In this document: positions 1 through 6,248 of the stretch, one piece after another
Layout: each line of letters begins with the position of its first letter
How positions within the stretch are numbered: position 1 is the stretch's first letter
From: Gemmatimonadota bacterium
Lineage (GTDB): Bacteria; Gemmatimonadota; Gemmatimonadetes; Gemmatimonadales; Gemmatimonadaceae
Assembly: GCA_947475795.1 (NCBI GenBank)
Contig: CANJOX010000153.1
Span: forward strand, 1 to 7,660
Reading direction: 5' to 3'
DNA: 7,660 nucleotides
The notes under the pieces: model-generated
What the model saw: the letters and a program-made list of their open reading frames with translations, nothing else
The model's database searches: none
What the model was told of the DNA's origin: nothing
Made by a program: the position numbers and the translations under genes

Positions 1-1
1 G

Positions 2-127
2 TACGGCTTGAACGATGACCGGCGTCACGGCCCCGAGCGCTGGTACCACCAGCTGTACTTCCCCTTCGTGCGCTCCACCCGGGCGGAGACGGTGCTCGGC
101 CACGAGCCACACACGCCGATCGACTAG
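2..127 (+). CDS. C-terminal end of an unrecognised protein (partial, 5' end outside window)
   Basis: An open frame enters from the left edge and ends at TAG 125-127, giving the last 41 residues of a protein. The segment is rich in charged and aromatic residues (DDRRHGPERWYHQLYFPFV, ending HTPID). It has no obvious membrane segment and I do not recognise the family. Codon use is GC-rich at third positions like the neighbouring genes, which supports a genuine coding end rather than a chance frame. It converges on the DUF5916 gene, leaving only 26 bp between the two stop codons. A hairpin (125-156) contains both stops and may end both transcripts. Function cannot be assigned from this fragment. 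Confidence 0.6.
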   Translation, partial: YGLNDDRRHGPERWYHQLYFPFVRSTRAETVLGHEPHTPID

Positions 128-156
128 CGCGTCCGGGCGGCCGTCCCGACGCGCTA
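125..156. terminator. Convergent hairpin containing the stop codons of both flanking genes
   Basis: The arms TAGCGCGTC (125-133) and GACGCGCTA (148-156) are perfect reverse complements. A further GGG/CCC pairing (135-137 with 145-147) follows after one unpaired base. The left arm begins with the + strand stop TAG, and the right arm ends with the minus-strand stop (CTA on +). The stem is strong, but neither side has a U-tract, so it may act as a bidirectional 3'-end stabiliser or a weak terminator rather than a classical intrinsic terminator. Confidence 0.5.
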
Positions 157-2424
157 GAACGCCAGCATCTGCGTGTACTTCACGATTACGCCCAGGCCGG
201 TCGGCGGCGCGTCGGGCATGGTGATCTTCTGCTCGTTGATCACGATGAAGAGGTCGCTGAGCGGATGATGGATGAGGTTGAAGCGCACGTTCGCGTTCAG
301 CTGATGTGACCGCGGATCGTACTGCGCGAGACCGTCGAAGAACATGTTCGTGGTGAAGCTGTAGTTGGCGCGGGCCGTCCAGAGCAGCGCCTCGAAGGCG
401 GCGTTCGGCAGGGTGAGCTGGGCCGTGGTGTGCGACACCCCCACCGACGTGCTGAACTGCGCCGACGGGCGGACGGTGCCGAGCAGCTGCTGCGTGTGTT
501 GCGTGCCGTTCCAGAGGCCACCTTCGATGAACGTATACGTGGCGGAGACGGGGCGGCTCAGGTTCGTGGCACCCTTGAACATGAATTCATTCCACGCGTA
601 GCCGCCGGCCGGAATCGCGGCGATGCGCCGGTTGATACGGAACGGCGAGGCGATGCGCTGATAGCGCGGGTTGGCGGAAAACTCGAAATACGCGCCGCTG
701 TTCTGAAAGAACGTCAGTCCGCTGTGCAGATCCTTCGCCGTGATCTCGCCGCGCAGGTTCTCGTAGTAGTTCCACGTCACATGCGGGTGCAGTTCGCGCG
801 TGCCGATCGCCGCGCCCCACGCCGGACGCGGGCGCAGGCCGAAGTCGAGCAGGTACTTCCGTGTGTCGGTGCGCCGGAAATACCCCAGATCATCGGCGAA
901 CCCCTGACCCACTTCCAGCACGCCCGCCTTCACGTGCATGAAGTTCCCTTCGTGGCTGAGCGACGTGCGCCACGTGAACTGTCCGCCGCTCTTGCCCGGG
1001 GTACGCGTGCCCACGGCGTAGCTGTTCCAGTCCCACACGCCGGGCAGGCGCACGTTCGCGTCGAGCCCCGCCACGCGGTTCCAGTTGCCCGCGCTGCCGG
1101 GACCCGTCGCTTCCCGGTCCAGCAGAATCACGCCCACGTCGGAGCCCGGCCGCAGGCTGCGACGCAGCCGCAACACGCCGTATCGATTGGCCGGACGCGT
1201 GGCCGTGCGCTGGGTCTGCACGGCGAGACCGCCGATGGTCACGCCGTTCGCCGTGCCGGTCAGCCGGATTCCCGCCGGGATCGGGACCGCGCGGCCGTCG
1301 TCCGACAGGCCGATGCGTCGGCTGAAGAACAGCAGCATGTCCTCGTCGGGCGTCGGCGCGAGCTGCACGCGGTTGTTGCGGGCCGCGTCACCGACGTAGA
1401 AAATGCCGGAATTCTCGAGAAAGAATTCGCGCTTCTCGGGGAAGAACTGGCTGAACTGCGTGAGGTTGACCTGCTGTTCGTCCGCCTCCACCTGCGCGAA
1501 GTCGGGGTTGATCGTGACGTTGAGCCCCAGGTGCCGCGTCACGCCGTACGTGACGTCCAGCCCCGCCGCTTCGCTGGTCGTGGCCTTCAGGCCGCCCGCC
1601 TCGCGCACACTGCGCCCCAGCAGGTACGGCTTGAGGCGCAGATCGCGCGAATTGGTGGTGAGGGCGAGCCCCTCCAGTGTGCCGGCGACCGAGGCGCGCG
1701 TGATCGTGAACGAACGCGGGACCGGCGCCCAGTACGTCACTTCGTTCCGGTGACGGATGCGCCGCGCGAAATTGATCCCCCATTCCGTGTTGTCGCCCAG
1801 TTGGTAGCGGAGCGTACGGAACGGAATCGCCATCTCCACGCTCCATCCGTCGTCGGTTCGGTGCGTCTGGACGGTCCACACACCGTCCCAGCTGGTGTTG
1901 ATCTCACGCCCTTCGTTGGCCACCTGTCGGTCCGCGCGCGCGCCGGCCGCATTCGTGATGAACACGTAGCCGTTCTGGCGGTCATGGAACGTGTCGAGCA
2001 GCACTTCGAAATCGTCCTGATTGTCTTCCTTGAAATCCTTCCGGATATCGTTCACCACGGTCCGCCCCACATCCGGGTCGTGCAGCACCGCGCCGATATA
2101 GAGCATGTCGTCGTCGAAGAGCACGCGCACGTCGGTGGCCTCCGACGCCGGCGCCCCCGTCTTGGGTTCGGCCTGAACGAACCCGTCGGCCACCGGGGCG
2201 CCCGCCCACGCCGCCTCGTCGAGCACACCGTCCATGGTGATGGGTCGCGTCACGCGCACCGCGCGCAGATGCGGTGCGGCCGCCGCAGGCCGCTCGGGGG
2301 CGGTCCCGGCCCGCGGTGGCCCACCCTGCGCACCAGCCGTGGCGGCGGTGGCGCCGGCCAGCAGCGCTGCCGTCAGCGAGGCGGTCAGCGAGGCGGTCAG
2401 TGAGGCGGTCAGACGGTAGGGCAT
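154..2424 (-). CDS. DUF5916 outer-membrane protein with CBM9-like N-terminal domain
   Basis: A 756-residue exported protein. Residues 1-32 form a Sec signal peptide: short basic start, hydrophobic LTAS-repeat core, AGA|Q cleavage site. Residues about 56-240 resemble the CBM9-like (DOMON-type) fold (PITMDGVLDEAAW, then DDDMLYIGAVLHD). The rest is DUF5916, with its hallmark block at 307-345 (NPDFAQVEADEQQVNL, FFPEKREFFLENSGIFYVG). The C-terminus has alternating hydrophobic strands and ends in Phe, as expected of a BAM-assembled beta-barrel. DUF5916 proteins are common in Bacteroidetes- and Gemmatimonadetes-like genomes. Their function is not established, and some are loosely annotated as hydrolases. 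ATG at 2424 was chosen because it puts the signal peptide at the N-terminus. An in-frame ATG at 2481 is possible, and neither has a clear Shine-Dalgarno. The gene is divergent from a sulfatase, so a shared role in polysaccharide handling is plausible but unproven. Confidence 0.92.
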   Translation of the reverse strand: MPYRLTASLTASLTASLTAALLAGATAATAGAQGGPPRAGTAPERPAAAAPHLRAVRVTRPITMDGVLDEAAWAGAPVADGFVQAEPKTGAPASEATDVRVLFDDDMLYIGAVLHDPDVGRTVVNDIRKDFKEDNQDDFEVLLDTFHDRQNGYVFITNAAGARADRQVANEGREINTSWDGVWTVQTHRTDDGWSVEMAIPFRTLRYQLGDNTEWGINFARRIRHRNEVTYWAPVPRSFTITRASVAGTLEGLALTTNSRDLRLKPYLLGRSVREAGGLKATTSEAAGLDVTYGVTRHLGLNVTINPDFAQVEADEQQVNLTQFSQFFPEKREFFLENSGIFYVGDAARNNRVQLAPTPDEDMLLFFSRRIGLSDDGRAVPIPAGIRLTGTANGVTIGGLAVQTQRTATRPANRYGVLRLRRSLRPGSDVGVILLDREATGPGSAGNWNRVAGLDANVRLPGVWDWNSYAVGTRTPGKSGGQFTWRTSLSHEGNFMHVKAGVLEVGQGFADDLGYFRRTDTRKYLLDFGLRPRPAWGAAIGTRELHPHVTWNYYENLRGEITAKDLHSGLTFFQNSGAYFEFSANPRYQRIASPFRINRRIAAIPAGGYAWNEFMFKGATNLSRPVSATYTFIEGGLWNGTQHTQQLLGTVRPSAQFSTSVGVSHTTAQLTLPNAAFEALLWTARANYSFTTNMFFDGLAQYDPRSHQLNANVRFNLIHHPLSDLFIVINEQKITMPDAPPTGLGVIVKYTQMLAF
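2372..2412. repeat. 12-bp tandem repeat (about 3.4 copies) within the signal-peptide coding sequence
   Basis: The unit GTCAGCGAGGCG occurs at 2372-2383 and 2384-2395. A third copy with one change (GTCAGTGAGGCG) lies at 2396-2407, followed by a partial GTCAG. Read on the minus strand it encodes repeated Leu-Thr-Ala-Ser in the hydrophobic core of the DUF5916 signal peptide. The unit is a multiple of three, so slippage would lengthen or shorten the core by four residues without a frameshift. Confidence 0.9.
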
Positions 2425-2576
2425 CGCGACGGTGGGACGGATCACGTGGGCACTCGGCAGGGCAGAAAGATGAACGGGCATCGGTCCGACGCCCACGCGG
2501 CGATGTGAAGTGATACTTTGGCAGCAAATCGCGCGTGCCGCCAGCATCGGCACCTTCACCAGGACGGAGATGCCCG
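2425..2576. promoter_or_regulatory. Divergent intergenic region between DUF5916 gene and sulfatase gene
   Basis: This 152-bp stretch must hold promoters for both divergent genes. It is mostly GC-rich with one less GC-rich patch near 2504-2530. That patch contains GATACT (2512-2517), a possible -10 for the + strand, but no convincing -35 lies at the right distance. AAGT and ACTT half sites (2508-2511, 2515-2518) flank a 3-bp spacer, faintly like the AAGTACTT palindromes upstream of the DUF4153 gene. The sulfatase ribosome binding site is GGAG at 2566-2569. I cannot assign the transcription starts. Confidence 0.35.
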
Positions 2577-4010
2577 ATGATTCGCTACGTCGCAGGTCGA
2601 TGGATGTCCGCGGTTGCACTCGCGCTGTTCGCGGCCTGCGCCGGTGGCGCCGGCACGGACGGCACCCGCAACGACACATCGCCGGCCGCGTCGCGTCCCA
2701 ACATCGTGTTCCTGCTGCTCGACGACGTGCGGTACGACGATCTCGTGAACCATCCATTCGTCAACCTGCCCCACCTCAAGCGTCTGGCCGCCGAGGGCGC
2801 GTCGTTTCAGCGCTTCTTCACTGCGGCGCCGCTCTGTTCACCCAGCCGCGCCGTGTTCATGACCGGCCAGTACCCCTTCCGCAACGGGATCACGGACAAC
2901 GGCGAGCGCGCGGAGCAGAGCCACCGCATCGTCACGTTTCCGAAGTTGCTGCACGACGCCGGCTACCACACCGGATTCTTCGGCAAGTGGCACATGGGGC
3001 ACGAAGACGACTCGCCACGTCCCGGCTTCGACCGCTGGGTGAGCTTCGTGGGGCAGGGCGTCTACTTCGATCCCACGCTCAACATCGACGGGACCGTGGC
3101 GGAGGCCACGGGCTATATCACCGACATCCTCACGGAGCACGCCGTCTCGTTCATCAAGGCGGCACCGGCCGACACGCCCTTTCTGGCGTTCATCGCGCAA
3201 AAGGCGGCGCACCCGGAAATTCATCCCAAGCAGGTGCGCACGTTCCCACCGGCCCCTGGTGACGAAGCCGCGTTTGCCGATCAGCCCATTCCCCATGGGC
3301 CCGGCTGGCGTGCGCCCACCACCGGCAAGCCCGCCCTCGAACGCCCGGTGGACTACACCGACCCGCGCAGTCCGCGCGGCGGCCTCCCCGACGCGGTGGT
3401 CCGGGATCGCCTGCGCATGCTGCTGGCCGTCGATCGCGGGATCGGGGCGGTGATCGCCGCGCTGGAAGCGAAAGGGGTACTGGACCGCACGGTGTTCATC
3501 GTGACCAGCGATCAGGGCTTCTTCTACGGCGAGTTCGGGCTCGCGCAGGAGCGGCGTCTGGCCTACGAACCCAGCACGCACATCCCGCTCATCGTGCGCT
3601 ATCCGGGCATCGTGCCGGCCGGGTCAACGCCGGCCGCGCTGGCCAGCAACGTGGACATCGCGCCCACGATGCTCGCCCTTGGCGGTGTACCGGTGCCCGC
3701 TGCCATGGACGGGCGGTCGCTGATGTCGGCGCTGCGCAACGAGCCGACGCCGGTGCGCGCGTCCATACTGATCGAGTACTACTCGGATACCGAGTTCCCG
3801 CGTATCAACCGTATGGGCTACAAGGCCGTGCGGACCGACCGCTACAAGTACATCCGCTACGACGAACTCACGGGGATGGACGAGCTGTATGATCTGCAGG
3901 CCGATCCCCACGAACTCACCAACCTGCTGCCGGACCGCGCGCCGGCGGGGGTGCGTGAGGCGCTGACCGCCCAGCTCACCGCGATGCTGCAACGCACGCC
4001 GCAACGCTGA
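2577..4010 (+). CDS. Sulfatase (formylglycine-dependent, GNS/arylsulfatase-like), probable lipoprotein
   Basis: A 477-residue sulfatase predicted to hydrolyse sulfate esters, probably on a sulfated glycan, at the cell envelope. ATG 2577 follows GGAG with a 7-nt spacer. The N-terminus MIRYVAGRWMSAVALALFAAC reads as a lipoprotein signal with lipidation at Cys21, though Phe at -3 is a weaker lipobox residue. Visible active-site elements are Asp49-Asp50 (metal), the C-S-P-S-R motif at 87-91 whose Cys87 would become formylglycine, Lys137 and His139 in GKWHMG, His212, and Asp312-Gln313 (metal). The block GEFGLAQERRLAYE (318-331) resembles N-acetylglucosamine-6-sulfatase-type enzymes but has Phe320 where many bacterial relatives have His, and Arg326 where some have the substrate-binding Lys. 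Substrate cannot be fixed from sequence alone. No formylglycine-generating enzyme or anSME is present in the window. The 3' end overlaps the convergent membrane-protein gene by 35 bp. Confidence 0.93.
   Translation: MIRYVAGRWMSAVALALFAACAGGAGTDGTRNDTSPAASRPNIVFLLLDDVRYDDLVNHPFVNLPHLKRLAAEGASFQRFFTAAPLCSPSRAVFMTGQYPFRNGITDNGERAEQSHRIVTFPKLLHDAGYHTGFFGKWHMGHEDDSPRPGFDRWVSFVGQGVYFDPTLNIDGTVAEATGYITDILTEHAVSFIKAAPADTPFLAFIAQKAAHPEIHPKQVRTFPPAPGDEAAFADQPIPHGPGWRAPTTGKPALERPVDYTDPRSPRGGLPDAVVRDRLRMLLAVDRGIGAVIAALEAKGVLDRTVFIVTSDQGFFYGEFGLAQERRLAYEPSTHIPLIVRYPGIVPAGSTPAALASNVDIAPTMLALGGVPVPAAMDGRSLMSALRNEPTPVRASILIEYYSDTEFPRINRMGYKAVRTDRYKYIRYDELTGMDELYDLQADPHELTNLLPDRAPAGVREALTAQLTAMLQRTPQR
3976..4010. 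other. 35-bp tail-to-tail overlap of sulfatase and DUF4153 genes
   Basis: The sulfatase stop is TGA 4008-4010, while the minus-strand gene does not stop until TCA on + at 3976-3978. The two coding sequences therefore overlap by 35 bp, and no room remains for a normal terminator between them. A small GCACG/CGTGC hairpin (4012-4025) just after the sulfatase stop is the only local structure I see. The two mRNAs would have complementary 3' ends. Confidence 0.85.
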
Positions 4011-5520
4011 CGCACGGGGGCGTGCAGCCGGCGTCCGTCGGCGCCCCCATTTCTGCCGCGGCGGCGCGGGCATAGGGGAGGCTCAGGGTGCGCCAGTCGC
4101 GGCGCGCGGGGCGCCGCGTCGCCCACGCGGCGGTCAGACCCTGGGCCAGCGCCGTGCAGTCCGCTGCGGGCAACGTGGCGGCGCCGGCGCGCAGCACGGG
4201 GAGCGCGTCGGCGGAGAGCGTGGCGTGGTAGGTGGCATCGAACGCGTAGCCGTCGGCGGCGCGGGCCAGGTTCACGCGCGCCACGATGGCCTCCGGGTTG
4301 GCCAGGTTGAGCAGCGCCACCCAGCCGATGGTCACGAGCAGTATGACCGGTGCGAATTGAGCGCGGCGCCCGCGGAGTATGGTGGCCGAAAAGGTGGCGA
4401 GCGCGGCGATCACCCAGACCATGATCGCCGTGGCAACCACGCGATCGGTGGAGAGCCCGAAGTGGGTGACGTACAGCGCGAGCCGTGCCGCGGCGGACAC
4501 CAGCAGCGCCGCGACCAGCACCATGAGCGCCACACCGACGGTGCGGTAGCGCCGCCGGGCGCCGTCGGTCGGCGTCAGGAGCCAATCGGCGGCCACGAGC
4601 GTGGCGAGCACGATGCCGGACACGACGACGAGTTGCAGGAACCCCTCGCGCGCGTACTCGGCCACCGTGAGGCCGACGGTCGCGCGCAGGTACGCCGCGC
4701 CACCGAAGAGCACGCGCAGTTGCGTGCCCAGAAAGAGCGTGAGGAGCGCCACGAGCCCGTACAAGGCCACCCCGGCGCTCGCGAACGGGAGTCCGGGGGA
4801 GCGTAGGTCGGGGAGTCGGACCACGGCCGGTCCATCGAGGGTGCCGCGCAGCCACCCCGTGGTGATCCACGCCAGGACCACGATCGTCACCAGATGCTGC
4901 ATGCCGTCGCGGGCGACGATGTCGCCGAGGCTCGTGAGGGCGCGGCCGAACACATGGTCGGCTGCGGTGAGCAGCGCGAGCACGAGCAGCAGGGGCGGGG
5001 CCGCGAGGACCATCCCGATCGCGAGCGGGCGGGTGCGCATGGCAGGGGCGTGACCGGTCTGATCATGCGCCGTGCCCTCGCCACCGACGGCCACACCGTC
5101 GCCGGTGCGGACGGCGTATCGCAGCACCTCGGGGGCGCTCAGCACCGCCGTGAGCACCGTGAGGAGCGCCGCTCTCGGGGCATCGAGCACCTGCAGCCGC
5201 GCCACACGCCCCCCGCCTCCCCGCCAGACGGCGAGGGCTGCCATGGCGAGCACCGATAGGATGTCGATGGCGTACAGCACCTCGGCGTCACGGAGCACCA
5301 GCCCGGTCGCGGCCAGCATCATGCCCCCCAGGAGGAGCGTGCGTTCGCGTGGGTCGTTGGCCGGATTGGTGCGCAGACCGATCAACCATGCGGTGCCCGC
5401 CACGAGGGCCACGAGCAGGGTGATGCCAAGGCGGGACTCCCCGCCGCGCAGGAGGAGATCTCCGGCGAAGGCGACGGCGAGCGCGGCAAGGGCGATGGGG
5501 CGGGCGTGGGCGCGCATCAC
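3976..5520 (-). CDS. DUF4153/DUF4173-type polytopic membrane protein
   Basis: A 514-residue integral membrane protein with about 11-12 hydrophobic segments (roughly 8-24, 31-49, 61-77, 81-100, 116-135, 165-187, 206-224, 247-270, 291-312, 326-350, 360-382, 388-406). The family signature is the block at 268-295 (QLRVLFGGAAYL, then GLTVAEYAREGF), followed by AADWLL. The later NPEAIVARVNLARA and LSADALPVL, and a soluble C-terminal tail ending near DWRTLSLPYARA, also fit. The biochemical function of the family is unknown to me. GTG 5518-5520 and the adjacent ATG 5515-5517 are both possible starts, and neither has a good Shine-Dalgarno. The last 23 or so residues (after ARAAAAE) are Cys/Ala-rich and partly encoded inside the sulfatase gene in antisense, so this tail may be a recent stop-codon extension. 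A candidate promoter lies at 5594-5623. Confidence 0.85.
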   Translation of the reverse strand: MMRAHARPIALAALAVAFAGDLLLRGGESRLGITLLVALVAGTAWLIGLRTNPANDPRERTLLLGGMMLAATGLVLRDAEVLYAIDILSVLAMAALAVWRGGGGRVARLQVLDAPRAALLTVLTAVLSAPEVLRYAVRTGDGVAVGGEGTAHDQTGHAPAMRTRPLAIGMVLAAPPLLLVLALLTAADHVFGRALTSLGDIVARDGMQHLVTIVVLAWITTGWLRGTLDGPAVVRLPDLRSPGLPFASAGVALYGLVALLTLFLGTQLRVLFGGAAYLRATVGLTVAEYAREGFLQLVVVSGIVLATLVAADWLLTPTDGARRRYRTVGVALMVLVAALLVSAAARLALYVTHFGLSTDRVVATAIMVWVIAALATFSATILRGRRAQFAPVILLVTIGWVALLNLANPEAIVARVNLARAADGYAFDATYHATLSADALPVLRAGAATLPAADCTALAQGLTAAWATRRPARRDWRTLSLPYARAAAAEMGAPTDAGCTPPCVSVAACVAASR

Positions 5521-5536
5521 GCGATGGTTGGGTGTG

Positions 5537-5631
5537 AAGTACTTGGTTTCATAAAGCTCTGGAGTGCAAACGGGCGTCAGAGCGTACGCGGGGAGTATGC
5601 CATGCTCTTCGTCGAGACGTCAAGTACTTGG
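5537..5631. repeat. Two AAGTACTTGG copies, each an AAGTACTT palindrome, 85 bp apart
   Basis: AAGTACTTGG occurs at 5537-5546 and 5622-5631. The core AAGTACTT is self-complementary, and at the second site it extends to CAAGTACTTG (5621-5630). The 85-bp spacing is close to eight helical turns. One copy overlaps the candidate -35 of the DUF4153-type gene and the other lies in its leader, an arrangement that would suit an operator pair. The regulator is unknown. Confidence 0.5.
5594..5623 (-). promoter_or_regulatory. Candidate promoter of the DUF4153-type gene
   Basis: On the minus strand, TTGACG (5618-5623) and CATACT (5594-5599) are separated by 18 bp, a plausible sigma-70 promoter. It would start transcription near 5587, about 70 nt ahead of the gene. 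The -35 overlaps the CAAGTACTTG palindrome at 5621-5630, so a protein bound there would compete with polymerase. Confidence 0.4.
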
Positions 5632-5653
5632 CAATGCAAAGCATAGTGCCAAG

Positions 5654-5686
5654 AAAAACCCCGCAGCGACCGAAGTCGTTGCGGGG
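5654..5686 (-). terminator. Intrinsic terminator, left copy (after the truncated tRNA-Pro copy)
   Basis: On the minus strand, a 12-bp stem with one A-C mismatch (5659-5670 with 5675-5686) is closed by the stable C(UUCG)G tetraloop. It is followed by five U residues (5654-5658). This is the better of the two terminator copies. It sits upstream of the DUF4153-type gene and would block read-through from the right. Confidence 0.75.
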
Positions 5687-5743
5687 GTTCTACTTATATC
5701 AGTCGGGGCGACAGGAATTGAACCTGCGACCTCCTGCTCCCGA
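5659..5743. repeat. Left 85-bp direct repeat (tRNA-Pro 3' half plus terminator)
   Basis: This stretch matches 6252-6336 at 83 of 85 positions. The mismatches are G5687 versus C6280 and A5717 versus T6310. It covers the terminator hairpin, a short spacer, and the tRNA-Pro 3' half up to U33 of the anticodon loop. Identity stops abruptly at 5744, as at an attachment-site junction. Confidence 0.92.
5703..5743 (-). pseudogene. tRNA-Pro 3'-half remnant
   Basis: This is the minus-strand 3' part of a tRNA-Pro, from U33 through anticodon positions CGG, the anticodon 3' stem, the variable region and a T-arm (GCAGG, TTCAATT, CCTGT) to G72 and A73. The 5' half is missing and replaced by unrelated sequence from 5744. 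It differs from the intact gene by one base in this span, in the T-loop (position 59), and that change would still fold. It cannot make a tRNA alone. Excision between the repeats would join it to the 5' half at 6337-6369. Confidence 0.88.
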
Positions 5744-5786
5744 TGGCGACGTCCCCCGTGGTGACGCCGTCGGGACCTCGACCGTC

Positions 5787-5815
5787 TTGCTCTGTGTAGC
5801 ACTTAGTGCTACAGT
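5787..5815 (+). promoter_or_regulatory. Toxin-antitoxin promoter with 19-bp palindromic operator
   Basis: A -35-like TTGCTC (5787-5792) and -10-like TACAGT (5810-5815) are separated by 17 bp. The perfect palindrome TGTAGCACTTAGTGCTACA (5795-5813; 9-bp arms, 1-nt centre) fills the spacer and part of the -10. Antitoxin binding here would shut out polymerase, the usual type II autoregulation. Transcription would start near 5822, the first base of the toxin-remnant ATG, suggesting a leaderless transcript. Confidence 0.6.
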
Positions 5816-5821
5816 AGATGC

Positions 5822-5917
5822 ATGGCTGGCGCACCCCGACCCTCCCGCGTCTTCAAAACCGCCTGGCTCGCCAAGGCGGCCCGGAAGTCGGCGATCGGTC
5901 ATGGCGACCAGTCGTAA
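5822..5917 (+). pseudogene. RelE/ParE-family toxin remnant (about 31 codons)
   Basis: ATG 5822 opens a 31-codon frame ending TAA 5915-5917. The start, with SRVFKTAWLAKAARKSAI, matches the N-terminus I expect of the RelE/ParE-type toxin family paired with YiaG-like antitoxins (typical form VFKTxWFAKAARK, full length about 110 residues). The catalytic C-terminal portion is missing. The last six residues (GHGDQS) overlap the antitoxin start by 17 nt and could be the native toxin C-terminus, in which case the gene suffered an in-frame internal deletion of roughly 80-90 codons. That reading is inference. The frame sits directly behind the palindromic operator promoter, in the normal toxin position. 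The product is too short to be an active RNase. A residual role as a leader that couples translation to the antitoxin is possible. Confidence 0.6.
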
Positions 5918-6224
5918 GTACACGAGCGACGCGTTCGAGGCGATTCACTCCGCCGCGGCGGCGCTCCACCAAGTGGGCGCCCTTGGCAAGACTACGATGC
6001 GCCATTTCGACGACGCCGCGCTGAGTGCGCCGGAGCCGCTGGCGCCGGCGCAGATCAAGAAGCTCCGAGAGAAGGCAAAGGTCAGTCAGGCCGTGTTCGC
6101 CCGACGGTTGAACACGAGCGCCAGCACCGTAGAGAAGTGGGAGACCGGGGCCAAGCGGCCGAGCGGCGTGGCGCTCAAGATGCTGTCGGTGGTGAAGAAA
6201 CACGGTTTGGCCGTGCTGGACTAG
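5901..6224 (+). CDS. HTH antitoxin, YiaG/COG2944 type (toxin partner lost)
   Basis: A 107-residue DNA-binding antitoxin. The N-terminal half (YTSDAFEAIHSAAAALHQVG, then KTTMRHFDDAAL) is the toxin-binding/dimerisation part typical of these YiaG-like antitoxins. Residues about 51-100 form a Cro/C1-type helix-turn-helix (SQAVFARRLNTSASTVEKWE at 62-81, then TGAKRPSG). It normally neutralises a RelE/ParE toxin and represses its own operon, presumably through the 19-bp palindrome at 5795-5813. ATG 5901 was chosen because the family's N-terminus begins here. The frame stays open further upstream only through the tRNA remnant. There is no strong Shine-Dalgarno, and overlap with the toxin remnant suggests translational coupling. 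The gene appears intact while its toxin is truncated, so it is an orphan antitoxin. It lies inside the tRNA-Pro-flanked insertion. Confidence 0.88.
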   Translation: MATSRKYTSDAFEAIHSAAAALHQVGALGKTTMRHFDDAALSAPEPLAPAQIKKLREKAKVSQAVFARRLNTSASTVEKWETGAKRPSGVALKMLSVVKKHGLAVLD

Positions 6225-6248
6225 CGCAATCTCAGCCGCCGAAAGCCA

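Noticed and set aside
430..2403. A 657-codon open frame on the + strand opposite the DUF5916 gene
   Set aside because: It is Arg/His/Ala-rich with no domain, and is a by-product of GC-rich codons in the well-supported minus-strand gene.
2535..2576. Earlier ATG start for the sulfatase
   Set aside because: The ATG at 2577 has a GGAG Shine-Dalgarno at proper spacing and opens directly with the lipoprotein signal. The upstream extension would displace it.
2425..2757. Upstream extension of the DUF5916 frame
   Set aside because: The extension would bury the signal peptide and run into the divergent sulfatase gene. The sequence before 2481 is Arg-rich and non-homologous in appearance.
3857..4870. 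A 337-codon open frame on the minus strand in another frame of the DUF4153-type gene
   Set aside because: It is extremely Arg/Gly/Ala-rich with no hydrophobic or domain pattern, a shadow of the membrane-protein gene.
5628..5900. N-terminal extension of the antitoxin frame by 91 codons
   Set aside because: The extension translates the tRNA remnant and the promoter/operator. The family N-terminus starts at 5901.
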